The notes under the pieces are model-generated. The model had not been told where the DNA came from and made no database searches. It worked only from the letters and a program-made list of their open reading frames with translations. Of a stretch of 64,000 bases of DNA, positions 11,275 through 22,914 are shown in pieces; the stretch's first letter is position 1, and every line of letters starts with the position of its first letter. The stretch is from Hymenopus coronatus. Its lineage: Eukaryota > Arthropoda > Insecta > Mantodea > Hymenopodidae. Position numbers and translations under genes: made by a program. The stretch covers positions 33,751,001 to 33,815,000 of the forward strand of contig CM060895.1 of NCBI GenBank assembly GCA_030762935.1, read 5' to 3'.

Positions 11275-12124
11275 TTACTCTTTCTACACGTACTAAATGC
11301 ACAGTAGAGATAGATATTGTATTGCACCCAAAAAGTCGATACAGAGATTTCATCGGAATTACATATTTTGGGATCCCCTGATAAAAAAGAAGAAAAAGCA
11401 TTGTTAGAAAAATGTCCTTATGTGTGGCTGTGTGTGTAGCAAAAACGAAAACGAAAAACGATATATAAACTTATATATTGATATTTAAGTTCGGTATCTT
11501 CGAAGGATGCGATAAGATTTTTAAGAAAATCCCCTCATCCTAACAACCCTTTGTATGGAAAAACAAATTTGGAACATTTTGATTTTCTCAAAAATGACTC
11601 TAACGATTTTGATTAGAATCTCTTATATTTAAGATATGTACATGACAAATAAAATGTATATATTAACTTTTCTGGAAATAACCTCTAAAGATCTCCTTAT
11701 TCTGAATAAATTTTGCTGAATTTTGCATAACTGGTAAAGCGTAAGAAATAGACAAAACTTACTACTACACATAACATGTAGACCTCGCCAAAATATAAAA
11801 TTTATGACAAACACATTTTTTGTGGATATGACCGTTATTGGTTTCAGTTTTATAATACGGAAGTTTTTTATCCGAAAGTTTGTCAACTCCTGGCCACGCA
11901 AAGAAATGGGTTTTAGTCCCACAGAAACCATATTTTGAAACATTTGATTGTCGGTTTAGCCTAGTGTATTCAGTACTTCCCTACAGACAAGGAATTAAGT
12001 AATAAGACCGTTTCTGCTAATGTTTATCTCTATTAGCATGAAGTAAATATAAAAATAAGCCTATAACAATAATTGTTACGGAGATGTAGAGAAAATCATG
12101 TGAAAGGAGCACATTAGATTTTTT
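11275..12124 (+). mobile_element. Family H (HINE-like) element, diverged
   Basis: The 5' end TACTCTTTCTACACGTACTA and the 3' end GAGAAAATCATGTGAAAGGA, then GCACATTAGATTTTTT, keep the family pattern with several changes in the hairpin stem. The internal (TG)n is reduced to a few units. Confidence 0.8.
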
Positions 12125-12274
12125 AGGACAAGATTGAGAGCCCTGCTTAGAGGGATGGTATCAACTTGTAAAGATTAGAAAATATTCGATGGAAGAGAAT
12201 TTTCATAATTATGAGAATGAATGGATCAGTTTTCTTAATGACTTTGCTAGATAAAATAATAAATGTTGCTCGCA

Positions 12275-12800
12275 AAGACTGTTGCCCACATTCAGGAGGT
12301 CACGAATTCGATCCCCGTCACCACCCATTCTGACTTAGATTTTTTCATGGTTTTCCCTTGTCGTTAGGCGAATGCTGTGGTGGTTCTTTAATATCTAGAT
12401 TTTTCGGTCTTTTATTGCCCGTATTACATTTCATACCGTCTTTCAGGGTATGGGCTTAACTGGGTATTTTGGTAGTATGTGATGGGTAGAGGATATACGC
12501 AGTGTAACTGCTCCCTCCTCTGGTAAGGAACCAGGATATTTCGGACCTGTTCATCAGGAGGAGTGCTAAGGGATGCCTGCAGGAGTGTCTCTATCTTTAG
12601 GGACCTTTAGGAACTTTAGGAAGACCGCAGTATCCTCACTTGCCACTACTTGGTCGAGGCAACAAACTTCGGATCTTTCGTCGCGTCCCTTCAACTCCTG
12701 GAGGTTGCAGACGGCACAATAGGCCTCTGGCAGCAGTGTTTAAATCCTCTTCTGCCCTTTGCGAGAAAAGAAAATGTTGCTCCCTTCAAAAACACATGGG
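12275..12800 (+). mobile_element. SINE-headed repeat, second copy of the 4.6-kb family
   Basis: GTCACGAATTCGATCCCCGT is a B-box-like match. It is followed by CATTCTGACTTAGATTTTTT, GGTTTTCCCTTGTCGTTAGG and CGAATGCTGTGGTGGTTC, the same core as at 4690-4760. The mixed body to about 12800 does not match the body at 4.8-5.6 kb, so only the head and core are shared. Confidence 0.5.
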
Positions 12801-12893
12801 AGAAGGGTTTGAAAATTGATCGATGAAAATTACTTTACAGGATTTGCAGTACAAATAAGAATATGACACATACTTCCACACGACAAGAGTAAA

Positions 12894-13739
12894 AATCTGA
12901 TGTGTACCATTTACATGACTTTCTCTACATCTCTGCAGCAAATTACTCTTAAAAAGCTTATACATCGATTTACTTCATGTTAATCAGACTAAAATAGCAG
13001 AAATAGTCTTATTACTTGGTTCCTTGTTGCTATGTTTGCTTTGTTCCTTGCTGGTTGCTATGTCACTGAAGTTCCTTTGTATGGAAGCAGTTGATAAATT
13101 CCTATATGAGAAAAGTATTAAGTCTTCATAGCAGAAACCAAAAACAAGCAATGACTCAAAAACGATGACTCCACGAAAAAAATGTATATAACATAAGTTA
13201 TGTACTTTAACATGCTCTACATGTTTTGTGTAGTAAGTTTTTGTCCATCTCTTACATTTTAGTAGTTATTCAAAATTCCGTAAAATTCTTCCAGAATAAA
13301 GTAGTCTTTAGAGGCGATTCCCAGAAAATGCAAGATATACATTTTATTTGTCAGGTAAATATCTTTAATATACGAAATTTTAATCAAAATCGTTAGAACC
13401 ATTTTTAAGAAAATCAACGTTTTCGAAAAAAGTTCTATGTAAAGGGTACTTTGGGGTGGGGGGATTTTTTCAAAATCTTCGTGTCGCATCCCTTGAAGAT
13501 ACTAAACTTAAATACCAAGTTTGGTATTTTACAAACTTTTCGTTTTTGAGTTATCGTGTTCACAGACACACGGACACACACACACAAACACACACGGACC
13601 TTTTTGTGAAAATGCTTTTTTTTTTGTATACAGGGGACCCTAAAACATATATTTCCGTTGAAATCTTGGTATCGTATTTTGGGTGGAGTGCAATACCTTC
13701 TCTATACACTATGTACATAATACGTATAGAGAAAGTAAA
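12894..13739 (-). mobile_element. Family H (HINE-like) element, full length
   Basis: The plus strand starts AATCTGATGTGTACCATTTA and ends TACGTATAGAGAAAGTAAAA. The palindrome region reads ACTATGTACATAATACGTAT (one arm mutated). A CA tract at 13563-13596 marks the internal microsatellite. Confidence 0.9.
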
Positions 13740-13910
13740 AATACTATGTGGATGCTATTACTAAAGCTTCTCTGCTGGAAAAGGGGAAGGAAAGTGTTCG
13801 GCCGGAAGCAATAATTAGGTTTTTACGCACGAACAGTCTTTCTTTAGCAATACGTTTGTGGGTGCAATACCCATTGGTTAGAAGTGCTACTAATTCACCT
13901 ACTTTCTCAA

Positions 13911-14415
13911 AAAACTTGATGTGTCCATTCACATGTGTATCTTTACATCTTTGTAGCAAATTATTGTTAAAAAGCTTATTCCTCTATCTACTTCCTGCCT
14001 ATCGAGATAAATATTAACTGAACCTGTCTTACGTATTACCTGCTTCCATGTAAGTAGGAGGGAAATAAGGGAGTACCATAGGCTAAAGCGATAGTCAAAT
14101 CTTTTAAAAGCTGGTTGCTATGTGTTTGAAATTCATTTCTTTGTGTGACCAGAAGCTACACATTCCCGAATGGCGCATAAGTATTTTAAAGCTTAAATCA
14201 CTAACAAGGAATATCTCAGAAACGGCCAGCTCTACAAAAATAAAAAAATAAAAAAAGATGACATAAATGATGTGTTTTAATGAGATCTGCTGTATTTGTG
14301 TTGTGAGTTTTGTCTATCTTTTACGGTTTTCCAGTTATGCAAAATTCAGCAAAATTCGTCCAGAATAAAGAGGTCTTCAGAGGTTATCCCAGAATAATCA
14401 AAATATACACTCTAA
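13911..14415 (-). mobile_element. Family H copy truncated in its middle
   Basis: The 3' half only: CTTGATGTGTCCATTCACAT through TCTTTTACGGTTTTCCAG to GAGGTTATCCCAGAATAAT. It breaks at about 14415, where the Penelope-like segment begins. Confidence 0.75.
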
Positions 14416-14424
14416 AATAAGAAC

Positions 14425-14570
14425 TGAAGCTTTCCTGGCGACGTGTTAATTCAAAATCTTCTCGGGCTTCTAGCCAGGTAAAAACTTGGCTTGACACCAA
14501 CGTTTCGAAGAAGTGCATCTTCCTCGTCTTCAGTGTGAACTGACAGGCGTCTACAAAAAGTAAAATAAAG
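14425..14570 (-). mobile_element. Possible Penelope-like element terminal fragment
   Basis: On the minus strand the order is CTGAAGA, an 8-bp stem (CGAGGAAG / CTTCTTCG, one G-T pair) with a 5-nt loop, then AAACGTTGGTGTCAAGCC. A CTGANGA box, a hairpin and GAAAC in this order recall the hammerhead-ribozyme-like motif of Penelope-like element terminal repeats. The stem overlaps the G of the GAAA core, so catalysis is doubtful. No reverse transcriptase remains. Confidence 0.35.
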
Positions 14571-15113
14571 AGTATAAATTTTGCTTTATTTAGTCTTTTA
14601 GTGCTCGGAATGCGAAAATCCAGCCCCAGTTATGGGTGCGAAGTACTCGTATGGAGCATTTTCAGGATGGTTGATAAATTTGGATCATTGAAGTTGAACT
14701 AATCAAGCAAAATTTGTAATTGTTTTAATGTGCGACATTCAAATAAACAAATATTTGTCAAATTAATGTTTTACCAAGCAACGTCAAAGCTCCGGGCAAT
14801 ACCGGGTATTTGTAATCACGTCGTATATAGTATGTATATATGTGGGTAGGTGTGTAAATTTCGTTTTTATTAATTTAATTAGGATATACTCACACACATT
14901 CACCCTCATATTCAGATTTCACGATTCATTGGAGGGTTCGGAATTAATTAAGGAGAAAATCTGCCATTCCAGTATAAAATCTAATTCATAATCAATGGAT
15001 TCATGGATTCCAAGTTGCAAAACTCTGACCACGTGACCTGAGTCAGTTGCAATTCTATTTTCTAAGCAGATCGTCTTTGTGGCAGTTTTTGTTTACTTGT
15101 ACTGTATATTTTG
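14571..15113. other. AT-rich non-coding DNA
   Basis: No gene or recognisable repeat. A short TATATAGTATGTATATATGT run lies at 14825. Confidence 0.4.
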
Positions 15114-15958
15114 TTACTTTCTCTAAACGTACACAGTGTATAGAGAAGGTATTCTATTGGTCCCAAAAATTTGATACCGTTTTTCATCGGAAATACAATT
15201 TTTGGGACCCCCCTGGATCCAAAAAGAAACATTTTAAGCATTGCTCAAAAACGAAATACCGAAAAATTAAATACCGAACTTGGCATTTAAGTTTAAACTC
15301 TTCCTAAAGTGCGACACAAAGATTTTCAAGAAAATCCTCCCACCCCAAACTACCCTTTACATTAAACATTTATCGAAAGTTTTGATTTTATCAAAAATTG
15401 GTCTAACAATTTTGATTAAAATAACGTATGTATGAGATATTTTTATGACAAACGAAATTTATATTTTGGGTTTTCTGGGAATAGCCCCTGAGTCATTCTG
15501 GATGACATTTTTATAACTGAAAAACTGTAAGAAATATAGTATACTTACTATACAAAAAATGTAGATCTCATTAAAACACACAATTCATTTTATATACGTT
15601 TTTTGTACAGTTAACCGTTTCCGAGATATTCCCGATTATTAGTTTCAATTTTAGGCACTTAAAGTTTTGTCAAACGGAAAGACATCTTTCTTCTCGTTTC
15701 TCGTTTGTTTATTCCTGGAAATAAAAGATTGGAATTTAAATTATTTCATATAGCAACCGGCTTTTAAAGAACGAGACTATCGCTTTAGCCTGTGCATTTT
15801 CTTATTTCCCTTTTACTCATAAGGAGCTAGTAATAAGACAATTCTGCTTATGTTTATCTTGATTAATATGATTTAGAAATAGGTTAATCTTTTGAATAAC
15901 GTTTTGTTTGCTGAACAGCTAGAGCACATTATGTGAATGAAACACAATAGATTTTTTT
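15114..15958 (+). mobile_element. Family H (HINE-like) element lacking the microsatellite
   Basis: It starts TACTTTCTCTAAACGTACAC and ends CATTATGTGAATGAAACACA, then ATAGATTTTTTT. The (TG)n segment is deleted: the sequence passes from the GGATCCAAAAAGAAACATTT block straight to GCTCAAAAACGAAATACCG. Confidence 0.85.
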
Positions 15959-16108
15959 CCCCTTCTACTTACGAGGGACCAAGTAATAAGGACAATTTCT
16001 GTTTATCTAGCTTACCATGATGTAGATAGAAGAATAAACTTTTTAAGACTAATTTGTTACAGAGAAGTAGAGAAAGTCGTGTGACTGTAACACATGTTTG
16101 CTTTGGGT
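15959..16108 (+). mobile_element. Family H 3'-end fragment
   Basis: CCCCTTCTACTTACGAGGGA runs to AGAGAAAGTCGTGTGACTGT, then AACACATG, the last 150 bases of a forward copy abutting the preceding one. Confidence 0.75.
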
Positions 16109-16259
16109 TTGCCCAATTGCGCCAGTTAATACAATTTTTTGCCTTCAAGGAGCTGTATTGTACCGATAGCATCGGTTATTCTGCAGATAAAAAACTTAGC
16201 ACAGTTTTTTTTTAAGTTTCATTTCGTGTGTAAGTATTGACGGATTAGTTATGGATTAA

Positions 16260-16728
16260 TGCTACTTGTTTTTGCAATTTTTTTTGTGTATCCTTTACGG
16301 TTTACCAGTTATACAAAATTTATACATATGTCATTCTTAATGAAGAAGTCTTCAGAAACTATTCCAAGAAAATTCACGATAAACATTTTGTTAGTCATAA
16401 AACATATATTAAACATATGGTATTTTGATGAAAATTGTTAGCAATTTTTGAGAAAATCAAAATTTTTAAAAAACGTTCCATGGAAAGCGTACTTAAGGGT
16501 GGAGCAAATTTCCTGAAAATCTTCATGTCGCATTTTTCAAAGATACTGAACTTAATTACAAATTTGGTATTCAACCAATATTTCGATTTTGAGTTTATGC
16601 TTTTTTTGGAGTCAGATAATCCGTAAACTTACATTTCCGTTGAAATCTCGGTATCGAATTTTTGGGTGGAATACAACACCTTCTCTAGACGCCATGTATA
16701 TTGTACACACGTGCTTGAGAAAGTAATA
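16260..16728 (-). mobile_element. Family H copy, 5' half, no microsatellite
   Basis: Reverse orientation from the CTTTACGGTTTACCAGTTAT block to GCTTGAGAAAGTAAT. The CA tract is absent between the CGATTTTGAGTTTATGC and TTTTGGAGTCAG blocks. Confidence 0.75.
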
Positions 16729-16734
16729 TTGCTG

Positions 16735-17045
16735 GAAAGCCAGCAACTTTGCAACTGGTATCCAGCTGCAAGGGACTCCCTTGTAGCTCTTTGCAACTTA
16801 CGTGACGCCTGGTAGGCAGAGATGGAGGGCGACCAGATCCCGATGACGATGGGCGCAAGCATGGAGATTTCCAGATAAAATGTTTCCGACTTTGTCCGGC
16901 GGCTTCCCACAGCCCCTGTGAGTGAGCGCCCCGGATCCCGGAAGTAGTCCTCACCGGAAGGCCTCCACATCCATGCCAGGAAGAAACCTTTATATAGCGC
17001 AAGCCACCGCTCAATACTCGAGTGTAGTGCAGTGAAGAGTGAAAA
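16735..17045 (+). repeat. LTR- or promoter-like dispersed repeat, copy 1
   Basis: This GC-rich stretch matches 59590-59850 in order: CCCGATGACGATGGGCGCAA, TTTCCAGATAAAATG, the GGAAGAAACCTTTATATAGC block and ACCGCTCAATACTCGAG. A TATA box (CTTTATATAGCGC) about 30 bases before GCTCAATAC looks like an RNA polymerase II core promoter, as in an LTR. No LTR partner or coding region was seen, so the identity is open. Confidence 0.45.
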
Positions 17046-17223
17046 AGAATCTCTAGTAGATATTGTACTTTAGACAACTGGCCAGTGCAAAAATCAGTCC
17101 TAATTAAAATGTGTTTAAAACCATTTTCAAGATATGTAAATTCCATGCACTTGCAAGTGTTAAAACAAAAGACCGATGAGTAAAAGTAAACACAACATAA
17201 ATGACAAAAGTAAATATGGAAAA

Positions 17224-17845
17224 GTTTGATGTGTTCCATTCATATTACTTTCTCTTCATCGCTGTAACAAATTCATAGCATACTCTTCTCTCTACTTCAT
17301 AATAATGGAGATAAGCTTTAGCAGAAATGGTATTATTATTATTATAGCTTAACGTCCTTTAACCTGGTTGGCCATATCGGACTATGAATGAAATTGATGA
17401 AAAGGTGCTCAAGTGATAGAGTTTAAAGTTACTCGACATTCATCTTCTCAGGATAAAGGAAAACCCCGAAAAAAAACCTTGTTCGGGTAACTCACCCTAA
17501 GCGAGATCCGAACTCACGACCTTCTGAATGTGAGGAAGACACGCTACCACCACTCTACTCAGGCGAGCTGGTGTTACTATTTGCTTCCATGTAAGTAGAA
17601 GGGAAAAAAGAGAATACATTAGGCTAAACTATTAGTCAAAAAATTTAAAGGTGGTTGCTATGTGATTGAAATCCGTTTCTGTGCAAGGCCAGGCGTTTAC
17701 AACTTTCCGTGTGAGAAAGTGTAAGTATTTTAAATCTGAAACAGATAACAAGGAATATCTCGGAAATGGTCAATTCCACGAAAAAGCGTATATGATATAA
17801 GTTGTGTTTTAAGAAGATTACACTTTTTTTTTTTTTTTGCGTAGT
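17224..17845 (-). mobile_element. Family H copy interrupted by a SINE
   Basis: It starts TTTGATGTGTTCCATTCATA, is broken at GCAGAAATGGT (17330) by the SINE at 17331-17573, resumes at ACTATTTGCTTCCATGTAAG and ends in a poly-T tract at about 17845, before the 5' half. The SINE is therefore younger than this H copy. Confidence 0.85.
17331..17573 (-). mobile_element. SINE-C (tRNA-derived), inserted in family H
   Basis: On the minus strand GTGGTGGTAGCGTGTCTTCC is A-box-like and GTCGTGAGTTCGGATCTCG contains a B box. The core follows, and a TAATAATAATA tail closes the element. The same unit occurs at 50185-50417. The flanks GGTATTA and GGTGTTA may be an imperfect 7-bp target duplication. Confidence 0.75.
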
Positions 17846-18034
17846 GAGAATCACACAAATGATAGTAAAAAATCAAAGACACAAAGCTATCAGCAAAAAA
17901 AGAAAGTATTAATCAAATCAACTATGGTTATTAACACACACTGTATATTAAAGCAATTGAAAAGAATGTGGTACTACACAAGTAGTAGAGCATGCAGAAA
18001 CTTTACGAAATAAAAAAAAAAACAAAAAAACATT

Positions 18035-18190
18035 GAACACCGTTCGCCTGGTGTTCACCTAAACGGATGGAACGTATGTAATGGGTAGTCGTGGTAGAAG
18101 ATAAATTAACCTACCATTCACCTGCCAACCTGAGAAGCTGGGGATTGAACCCGGGACCTCCTAGAGGCTACTGCCATTCGGTAAAGTATT
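18035..18190 (-). mobile_element. Possible SINE, minus strand
   Basis: GGGGATTGAACCCGGGACC is a strong reverse-complement B box, with a plausible A-box region in CTACTGCCATTC about 30 bases to its right. A short self-complementary GAACACC / GGTGTTC hairpin lies at 18035-18058. Only one copy is seen in the window. Confidence 0.45.
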
Positions 18191-18679
18191 TATTTTGTTT
18201 GCATTAGAATTTTTCGCGTTTGTTTTTCTTGCTCCAAAAGACTAATGCGGCCACATCATCCCTGTCTCATTTGCGGCGTGCAGACCATTTGTCTGGATCC
18301 TAATCGCCTCGTAGGGATTGTGGTCCAGTAAAAACAAGATGAAATAAAAAGAAAAGTTATTCGGACATGCATGACGTTGCTTGTGGTCGCAACTGGGGCT
18401 AGATAAGCTTGCTTGCATTGCCTACCTCGGTAAACAGCGTTTTGTTGGGGGTGGAGCGCTGCTCAACATTATTCATTATTGTGGGCACAAGGGTGCTGCT
18501 TCTGGTGTACCACACTTAGACCACAACTCCCTCTCAGCCACGAACACCCACCACATTTTGTTTTCTTTTTCTTCCGCCTCACTTACAAACATACTTCGCA
18601 CTTTGATTTAAACGAAAACTCCGAAAGTTAAGGCAGCGCGATATTAAAGGTTATGTTTTTGTTGCAGTATTTTACTTAA
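18191..18679. other. Mixed non-coding DNA
   Basis: The 18240-18590 stretch is less AT-rich than its surroundings and has a 76-codon frame (18381-18611) with no recognisable domain. It may be a decayed retroelement piece. Confidence 0.3.
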
Positions 18680-18912
18680 TCCTTCTCTACACGTATTATG
18701 CACATAGTATACAGAGAAGGTATTGTATTCCACCAAAAATTCGACACCGAGATTTCACCGAAAATATATGTCTGAAATCTCCTGATTTGAAAAAAAGAAA
18801 AAAAATTTTACTTTAACTACATAGTGTATAGAGAAGGTATTGCTCTCCACCCAAAAATTGATACCGAGATTCCACCGGAAATATATGCCTTAGGGTCCCC
18901 TGTATCCAGAAA
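18680..18912 (+). mobile_element. Two stacked family H 5'-end fragments
   Basis: TTCTCTACACGTATTATGCA opens one 5' end (18682-18805), and CTTTAACTACATAGTGTATA opens a second (18806-18912). The first is cut at its GATTTGAAAAAAAGAAAAAA run, the usual internal A-run break. Confidence 0.75.
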
Positions 18913-19714
18913 AATCAGATGTGTCCACTTATATTCTCGATATTGAATTTTCACCAGAAATATATGTTTTAAGTCCCCCTGTATCCAATTTTTTTCTCAG
19001 AAAAAAATGTGTGTGTGTGTGTCCGTGTGTCCGTGAACACGATTACTCAAAAACGAAAAGTCTGTAAAATACCAAACTTGGTATTTAAGTTTACTATCTT
19101 CCAAGGAAGCGACACGAAGATTTTCAAGAAAATCACCCCACCCCCAAGCTACCCTTTTCATGAAACTTTTTTCGAAAATTTTGATTTTCTCAAAAATGTT
19201 TCTAACGATTTTGATTAAAATATCGTATATTAAAGACATTTTCCTGATAAATAGAATGAATATCTTGAATTTTCTGGGAATAGCCTCTGAAGACTACTTT
19301 ATTCTGGATGAATTTTACGGAATTTTGCATAACTGCTAAACCGTAAGAGATGTGCAAAAACTTACGACACAAAAAATGTAGAGCACGTTAAATCCCACAA
19401 TCTATGTTATATACATTTTTTTCGTGAAGTTGATCGTTTTTAAGATATTCCTTGTTTTTTTTTGTTTTTTTTTCAGCTTTAAAAAGCATACAGGAGTTTG
19501 TCAACTCCCATCCATACACAGGAACTTCAGTCACATAGCAACCAGCTTTTGGCTATCACTTTAACCTATGGTACTTCCTTATTTCGCTTCTACTTACAAG
19601 GAAGCAAGTAATAAGACTATTTCTGCCAATTTTTTCTCGATAGCATTAGGTAAATAAAAGCATTAGCTTTTAAGAACAATTTGTTGCAGAGATCTAGAGA
19701 AAGCCATGTGATTT
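18913..19714 (+). mobile_element. Family H copy with altered 5' start
   Basis: Instead of the normal 5' terminus it begins AATCAGATGTGTCCACTTAT, which resembles a 3' end in reverse, then ATTGAATTTTCACCAGAAAT and a normal body, including (TG)n at 19008-19035. It ends TAGAGAAAGCCATGTGATTT with the hairpin cut short. Confidence 0.75.
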
Positions 19715-20166
19715 TGCCCCCTTCGATGTTAATCCGGTTGCTTGTTATGTGTTAATCTAGGTATCTGTTAATCTGCACTTAGCGTTTTACAAGCGCACAG
19801 AGTTTCGAGGTCCGATTATAAACTGAGAACGCGTCTCTTGATAGGCAATTAAAACACATCCTTTCTTCGTGATGACGCCATTTAATTTCGCAACTTTTAA
19901 TCTCTCTTAACATTTATCTTGTGGAGTTTAATTCTTCTTTTTCACTTACTGTAGCTTGCACGGCTATTCCTACCAATTAAAATCTTATCTCGTTACTTGC
20001 ATATTCTCCTTACAGCCCCTAGGTCTCGTTATATATATACCAGAACGAGTTTTAATGCTATGCAATTTAAGCGAAGTGAATTTAAATCATTTGGACACAT
20101 CCACACTGTATACAATAATTACAAGTTCCCTAATTTTATCTTAAGCAGCTTAAAAATGAAAATGCA
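19715..20166. other. Low-copy AT-rich DNA
   Basis: No gene or repeat recognised; one 62-codon frame (19956-20144) has no support. Confidence 0.4.
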
Positions 20167-20483
20167 GTGATGTGTTCCATTTTCATAACTTGCTCCAGCT
20201 ATTCCAAATACAAATTATTCTTACAAAAGATTCTTGTTTTCCTTACATTATGCTAATCGAGATAAACATTGCAAGAATTGGTCTTATACTATGTGACTCG
20301 TTGTAATTAGAAGGGGGCTAAAGCAATACATTATGCTAAAGCAACAGTCAAATCTTTTATAAGCTGGTCAGTATGTAAAACAATTGAAGTTCGGTTCACT
20401 TTGCACGGTCCCATTTGAAAAATGAGAGATTAAAACTAAAACCAATAACAAGGAATATCTCAAAAACGACCACGCAACGAGAA
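20167..20483 (-). mobile_element. Outer family H copy, left segment
   Basis: Starts GTGATGTGTTCCATTTTCAT and is cut after CACGCAACGAGAAAAA. It resumes at 21346 and again at 22915, so it is the host of two later insertions. Confidence 0.85.
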
Positions 20484-21345
20484 AAATCTGATGTGTTCCA
20501 TTCACATGACTTTCTGTACAACTCTGCAATAAATTATTGTTAAAAAGCTTATGCTTCTATTTACTTCCTGCTAATCGAGAAAAAATTAGCAAAATTAGTC
20601 TTATTACTTGCTTCCTTGTAAGTAGAAGCGAAATAAGGGAGTACCAAAAGCTGGTTGCTATGTGACTGAAGCTCCTTTGTTTGTATGGACACGAGTTCAC
20701 AAAGTCCTGTATGAGAAAAGTATATTTTTTATAGCTGAAACCAAAAACAAGGAATATCTCAAAAACGATCAACTCCACGAAAAAAATGTCTATAACATAA
20801 ACTGTGTGTTTTAAAGTGCTCTACATTTGTTGTGTGGTAAGTTTTTGTCCATCTCTTGTGGTTTAGCAGTTATGCAAAATTCCGTAAAATTGACCAAGAT
20901 TAAAGTAGTCTTCAGAGGCTATTGCCAGAAAATTCAAAATATACATTTTATTTTTCACGTAAATATATTTAACATACGATATTTTAATCAGAACCGTTAG
21001 AGCCATTTTTTATAAATTCAAAATTTTCGAAAAAAGTTCCATGTAAAAGGTAATTTGGGGTGGGGGATTTTTCTCAAAATCTTCGTGTCGCATCCCTGAA
21101 AAATACTAAACTGAAATACCAAGTTTGGTATTTTACCGACTTTTCTTTTTTGAGTTATCGTGTTCACAGACACACGGACACATGGACACACTGACACACG
21201 GACACACACACCCAGACCTTTTTCTGAAAATACTTTTTTTTTGGGATTCAGGGGACCCTAAAACATATATTCCCGGTGAAATCTCAATATAGAATTTTTG
21301 GTGGAGTGCAATACCTTCTCATAGTGCGTATAGAGAAAGTAAAAA
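20484..21345 (-). mobile_element. Inner family H element nested in another H copy
   Basis: A complete reverse copy, from ATCTGATGTGTTCCATTCAC to CGTATAGAGAAAGTAAAAAA. One arm of the palindrome is missing (CCTTCTCATAGTGCGTATAG). Its flanks join as CGAGAAAAA / GTATTAGACATAATT, the continuous interior of the outer copy, so it went into the A-run without a visible duplication. Confidence 0.9.
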
Positions 21346-21724
21346 AGTATTAGACATAATTTATGTGTTTTAACCAGATCTACATTTTTTGTGTATTCAG
21401 TTTTTGTTTATCGCTTACGGTTTAACCATTAAGCAAAATTCTGCAAAACTCATCCAGAATAAAGAGGTCTTCTTCAGAGGCTATTTCCAGAAAATTCATA
21501 ATATACATTTAATTGTGATTTAAATGTTTTTAAAACACGGTATTTTAGTCAACATATTTATTTTTGAGAAAATCTTAGTGTCGCGTCCTTGAAATATACT
21601 ACACATAAGTACCAAGTTTAGTTTTTAACCCCTTTTCGTTTTTGAGCTGTACTGTCCACAGACACACACACACACAAACACACACACAGACAAACACAAA
21701 CACACACACACGCACACACGGATC
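21346..21724 (-). mobile_element. Outer family H copy, middle segment
   Basis: Continuation of 20167-20483, from TTAGACATAATTTATGTGTT through the body to a long CA tract at 21660-21717. It is cut again immediately after CACACGGATCTT. Confidence 0.8.
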
Positions 21725-22914
21725 TTATTACTTGCTTCCTTGCAACTAGAAGGGAAATAAGGGAATATATTAGGCTTAAGAGATAAATCACCTATCAATG
21801 TGTGGAGCAGTTAAAATTTGGATCTCTTTGCACGGCCGCGAGTAAAAGAAAACATGTATAAAAGGAATGAGGACCCTCGTCTGAGAAGAGTTTAAGCAAT
21901 TTATAATTAAAACAAATAATATGGAATGTCACAGAAATGGTTCTCTAAAAAACAAGGTTTCATTTCGTAATCGGCTTACCCTCCCCGTATTCGTAGGCCT
22001 GACACCCTCCTAGAACTTACAAGCCAATGCCCAGGGGTGAGAAGCCTGTCGGGGAGCCAACGGCACGAAGCCACAGAATGTTACGAGGGTCGACCCTTAG
22101 CCAGACATGAACATGAGGAAGTCGGTGATATGAAAATGGAAGCGAAATTGATAATGGAAAGGTGATGATGGAGCAATTGGTGGAATGAGTGGCGTAGGAA
22201 ACCAGAGGACTCGGAGTAAACCCGCCCAGACGCCGCTTCGTCCACCACAAGACCCACATGCGGGCGCTTGGGTTCGAACCCGGGCCGCCTAGAAAGGAGG
22301 CGAGCGGTCTAAACACCCAGCTATGGGCGCTTTTACAAATAAAGTACATGAAATAAATTGCTTGTTTTAACAAGATCCCCTTTGTTGTTTTTTTTTTTTT
22401 TTTTTGTGTAGTAAACTTTTTATGTATCTCTTACGGTTTATCGTTATGCAAAAGTCACCCAAAATGCAGAAGGCTCCATAGGCATTCCAGGAAATGTATA
22501 ACATGCACTTTATTTGTCATGTAAATATCTTAGATATGCAGTATTTTAACCAAAATCCCTAGAGCCATTTTTGAGAAAATTAAGGTTAATGAACTTTTCT
22601 CCATCAAAAGGATGGTTTGTGGAGAGGGATTTTCTTGAAAATTTTGCAGTAAATATCAATTTTGGTATTTAGCCAAATTTTCGTTTTTGAGCTAAGCTAC
22701 CCACAGACACACACACACACCCACCCACACACACACACCCACACACACACAGACACATATACGGACATATTACTAAAAATGATTTTTTTCGATTCAGGGG
22801 GTCTCTAAACATGTATTTCTCCTGAAATATGAGTATGGAGTTTTTGGGTGAAATACAATACATTTTGTATCCAATATGTGCATTGAAATACGTGCTAGAG
22901 AAAGTAAAATTATT
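21725..22914 (-). mobile_element. Second inner family H copy carrying a SINE
   Basis: It starts at the internal ATTACTTGCTTCCTTGCAAC block, so its 3' end is missing. The SINE-A at 21960-22334 interrupts it, and it resumes at TAAAGTACATGAAATAAATT and ends TACGTGCTAGAGAAAGTAAA. A CA tract lies at 22700-22752. Confidence 0.8.
21960..22334 (-). mobile_element. SINE-A, full length, nested in family H
   Basis: Read on the minus strand: tRNA-like head AGCTGGGTGTTTAGACCGCT and B box GGCCCGGGTTCGAACCC; body CTTGTGGTGGACGAAGCGGC, then TCTGGGCGGGTTTACTCCG; 3' part TGCCGTTGGCTCCCCGACAG. This is the most complete SINE-A in the window and the guide for fragments at 27.2-28.8, 56.4 and 57.9 kb. It would be transcribed by RNA polymerase III and needs a partner LINE to move. 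Confidence 0.85.
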
